Source: Micromonospora sp. NBC_01740
GTDB taxonomy: Bacteria > Actinomycetota > Actinomycetes > Mycobacteriales > Micromonosporaceae
Direction of reading: 5' to 3'
DNA length: 64,000 bases
Assembly (NCBI RefSeq): GCF_035920365.1
Contig: NZ_CP109150.1
Span: 6,076,001-6,140,000, forward strand
Made by a program: the position numbers and the translations under genes. The notes under the pieces are model-generated. The model saw nothing but the letters and a program-made list of their open reading frames with translations. It was not told the origin of the DNA and made no database searches. Of this stretch, positions 62,870 to 64,000 are shown piece after piece (the stretch's first letter is position 1; every line of letters starts with the position of its first letter).

Positions 62870-63736
62870 TCACCCTTCCCTTCTCGCGGCGTCACGCATG
62901 CTCCGGGCGTCCTGGCCGCCGAGGGAGTCGGTGCCCACCTCGGCGTTGTGCGCGTGGGCCGCGTGGTGCAGCCCGAACACCGCATCCATCCCGTCCCGCA
63001 GGCCCATGAGGTCCTCGGCCTGGTTGACCGCCTTCTTGGTCAGCGCGAGACCCAGCCGCGGCATCTGTGCGATCCGCGCGGCGAGCCCCATGACCTCCGC
63101 CTCGAGGTCGTCCCTGGCGACGACCCGGTTGACCATGCCGAGCTCGGCCGCGCGCGCCGCCGGCATCCGGTCGCCGGTGAAGAGGAACTCCTTGGCGAAC
63201 CGCGGACCCAGCACCCACGGGTGGGCGAAGTACTCGACCCCGGGGATCCCCATGCGCACGACCGGATCGGCGAAGAACGCGTCGTCCGACGCGACGATCA
63301 GGTCGCACGCCCAGGCGAGCATGAGGCCACCGGCGACACACGCTCCCTGCACCATGGCGATCGTCGGCTTGGGCAGCTCACGCCAGCGGCGGCACATCCC
63401 GAGGTACACCTCGGACTCGCGGGCGAGCCGGCTGTCCACCCCGGCCTTTCCGACGTGGTCCCACCACAGGCCCGCCCGCCGGTCGAACGACGAGTCGACG
63501 TCCCGACCCGGCGTGCCGATGTCGTGGCCGGCCGAGAAGTGCTTCCCCGCACCCGCCAGGACGATGACCTTCACCTCGTCGTCGGCGGCCGCGCGGTAGA
63601 ACGCGTCGTCGAGGGCATAGGTCATCGCGGAGTTCTGCGCGTTGCGGTACTCCGGTCGGTTCATCGTCACGACGGCCACCGGCCCCCGCGTCTCGTACCG
63701 GACGACCTCCACCGCCGCGTCGCTGGTCTCGCTCAT
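62870..63736 (-). CDS. Enoyl-CoA hydratase/isomerase family protein
   Basis: In this 288-residue crotonase-fold protein, VAVVTMNRPEYRNAQNSAM lies near residue 14 and the oxyanion-hole segment AGAGKHFSAGHDIG near 60. A second oxyanion segment and catalytic region follow (QGACVAGGLMLAWACDLIVASDDAFFADPV near 130-160). It differs from housekeeping EchA in an insertion around 75-105 (GRDVDSSFDRRAGLWWDHVG) seen in homologues linked to steroid or branched acyl-CoA degradation. AAGGAGA precedes ATG 63736. It is flanked by an acyl-CoA dehydrogenase and the Etf genes. Confidence 0.88.
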   Translation of the reverse strand: MSETSDAAVEVVRYETRGPVAVVTMNRPEYRNAQNSAMTYALDDAFYRAAADDEVKVIVLAGAGKHFSAGHDIGTPGRDVDSSFDRRAGLWWDHVGKAGVDSRLARESEVYLGMCRRWRELPKPTIAMVQGACVAGGLMLAWACDLIVASDDAFFADPVVRMGIPGVEYFAHPWVLGPRFAKEFLFTGDRMPAARAAELGMVNRVVARDDLEAEVMGLAARIAQMPRLGLALTKKAVNQAEDLMGLRDGMDAVFGLHHAAHAHNAEVGTDSLGGQDARSMRDAARREG

Positions 63737-63815
63737 CTGGATCTCCTTCTCGCCCCGGGGTCGGATGTACGTCGTGAGGGTCGGGGCCGCCGGTGAGTGC
63801 CTACGGGGCCAGCGG

Positions 63816-64000
63816 TCAGGACGCGGGGCGCGCGCCGGTCAGGCCGACACCGAGGTCCTCCAGCAGCGCCGCCCGATGCCAGGAGGCGCTGCCCCACGAC
63901 GCCTCCAGAGCCCACGACCGTTTGAGGAACAGCTGCAGGTCGTACTCGGTCGTGTAACCGATCGCGCCGTGGCACTGCAGGGCAGCCCGGCCCACGACGT
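63816..64000 (-). CDS. Acyl-CoA dehydrogenase, C-terminal fragment (cut by window edge)
   Basis: The last 60 residues of a leftward gene are visible, ending TGA at 63816. The sequence GRAALQCHGAIGYTTEYDLQLF matches the conserved C-terminal helix of acyl-CoA dehydrogenases, where the Q-x-HGxxGYT region binds FAD. The rest lies beyond the right edge. It is 79 bases upstream of the enoyl-CoA hydratase gene on the same strand and would pass electrons to the Etf pair. Confidence 0.85.
   Translation of the reverse strand, partial: VVGRAALQCHGAIGYTTEYDLQLFLKRSWALEASWGSASWHRAALLEDLGVGLTGARPAS

Noticed and set aside
61115..64000. EtfAB, enoyl-CoA hydratase and acyl-CoA dehydrogenase as part of the NRPS pathway
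   Set aside because: They form a typical acyl-CoA oxidation operon beyond two regulators and a 213-base gap. The dehydrogenase is only a C-terminal fragment here, so a VioJ-like role cannot be supported.

Overview
The window is roughly 72% GC, with GTG starts, strong GGAGG-type ribosome sites, an LAL-type LuxR regulator, a furA-katG pair, an RsbW/STAS/PP2C partner-switching set and a large modular NRPS locus. All of this points to an actinomycete. A family such as the Micromonosporaceae is plausible, but that is an inference; no rRNA or taxonomic marker is present.

Layout. 1-2.9 kb: an acyl-CoA ligase and a thioester-reductase-like SDR, probably the end of a locus that continues to the left. 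2.9-6.5 kb: a gene-poor stretch, then a compact unit of tiny peptide ORFs, a SagB/ThcOx-type oxidoreductase and an MFS transporter, which looks like a minimal unrecognised RiPP-type cassette. 6.5-16.5 kb: ordinary genes, namely a secreted GH5 cellulase with an AT-rich operator, a partner-switching signalling set, an SRPBCC protein, a beta-helix lipoprotein, and katG with furA. 16.6-23.0 kb: an LAL regulator, a LanM lanthipeptide synthetase and, immediately downstream of lanM, a 68-residue peptide that has no cysteine.

23.3-60.0 kb: a divergent NRPS cluster organised around a promoter region at 44.3-44.5 kb. Leftward it encodes an Fe(II)/2-oxoglutarate dioxygenase, two dimodular NRPSs (the last with a thioesterase that appears to use Cys as nucleophile), a complete MhpF-MhpE-MhpD-type aldehyde dehydrogenase/aldolase/hydratase set with a methyltransferase, a diaminobutyrate aminotransferase and an OTC-family carbamoyltransferase. 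Rightward it encodes MbtH, an A-T protein, a dimodular NRPS, an MFS exporter, PanD (beta-alanine), SbnA/SbnB-like enzymes (2,3-diaminopropionate) and an A-T-C protein. Eight adenylation domains are visible. Two Ser-type modules are each followed by a condensation domain with the motif SHAILDGW, resembling the modified-amino-acid class linked to dehydroamino acid formation. The set suggests a peptide containing Dap and/or Dab (possibly ureido forms), serine or dehydroalanine, and perhaps beta-alanine and a C5 residue. I cannot match it to a known product.

60.1-64 kb: two convergent small LuxR-type regulators, then a leftward EtfA/EtfB/enoyl-CoA hydratase/acyl-CoA dehydrogenase set that looks like acyl-CoA catabolism. 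No tRNA, rRNA, CRISPR array, insertion sequence or replication origin was recognised.
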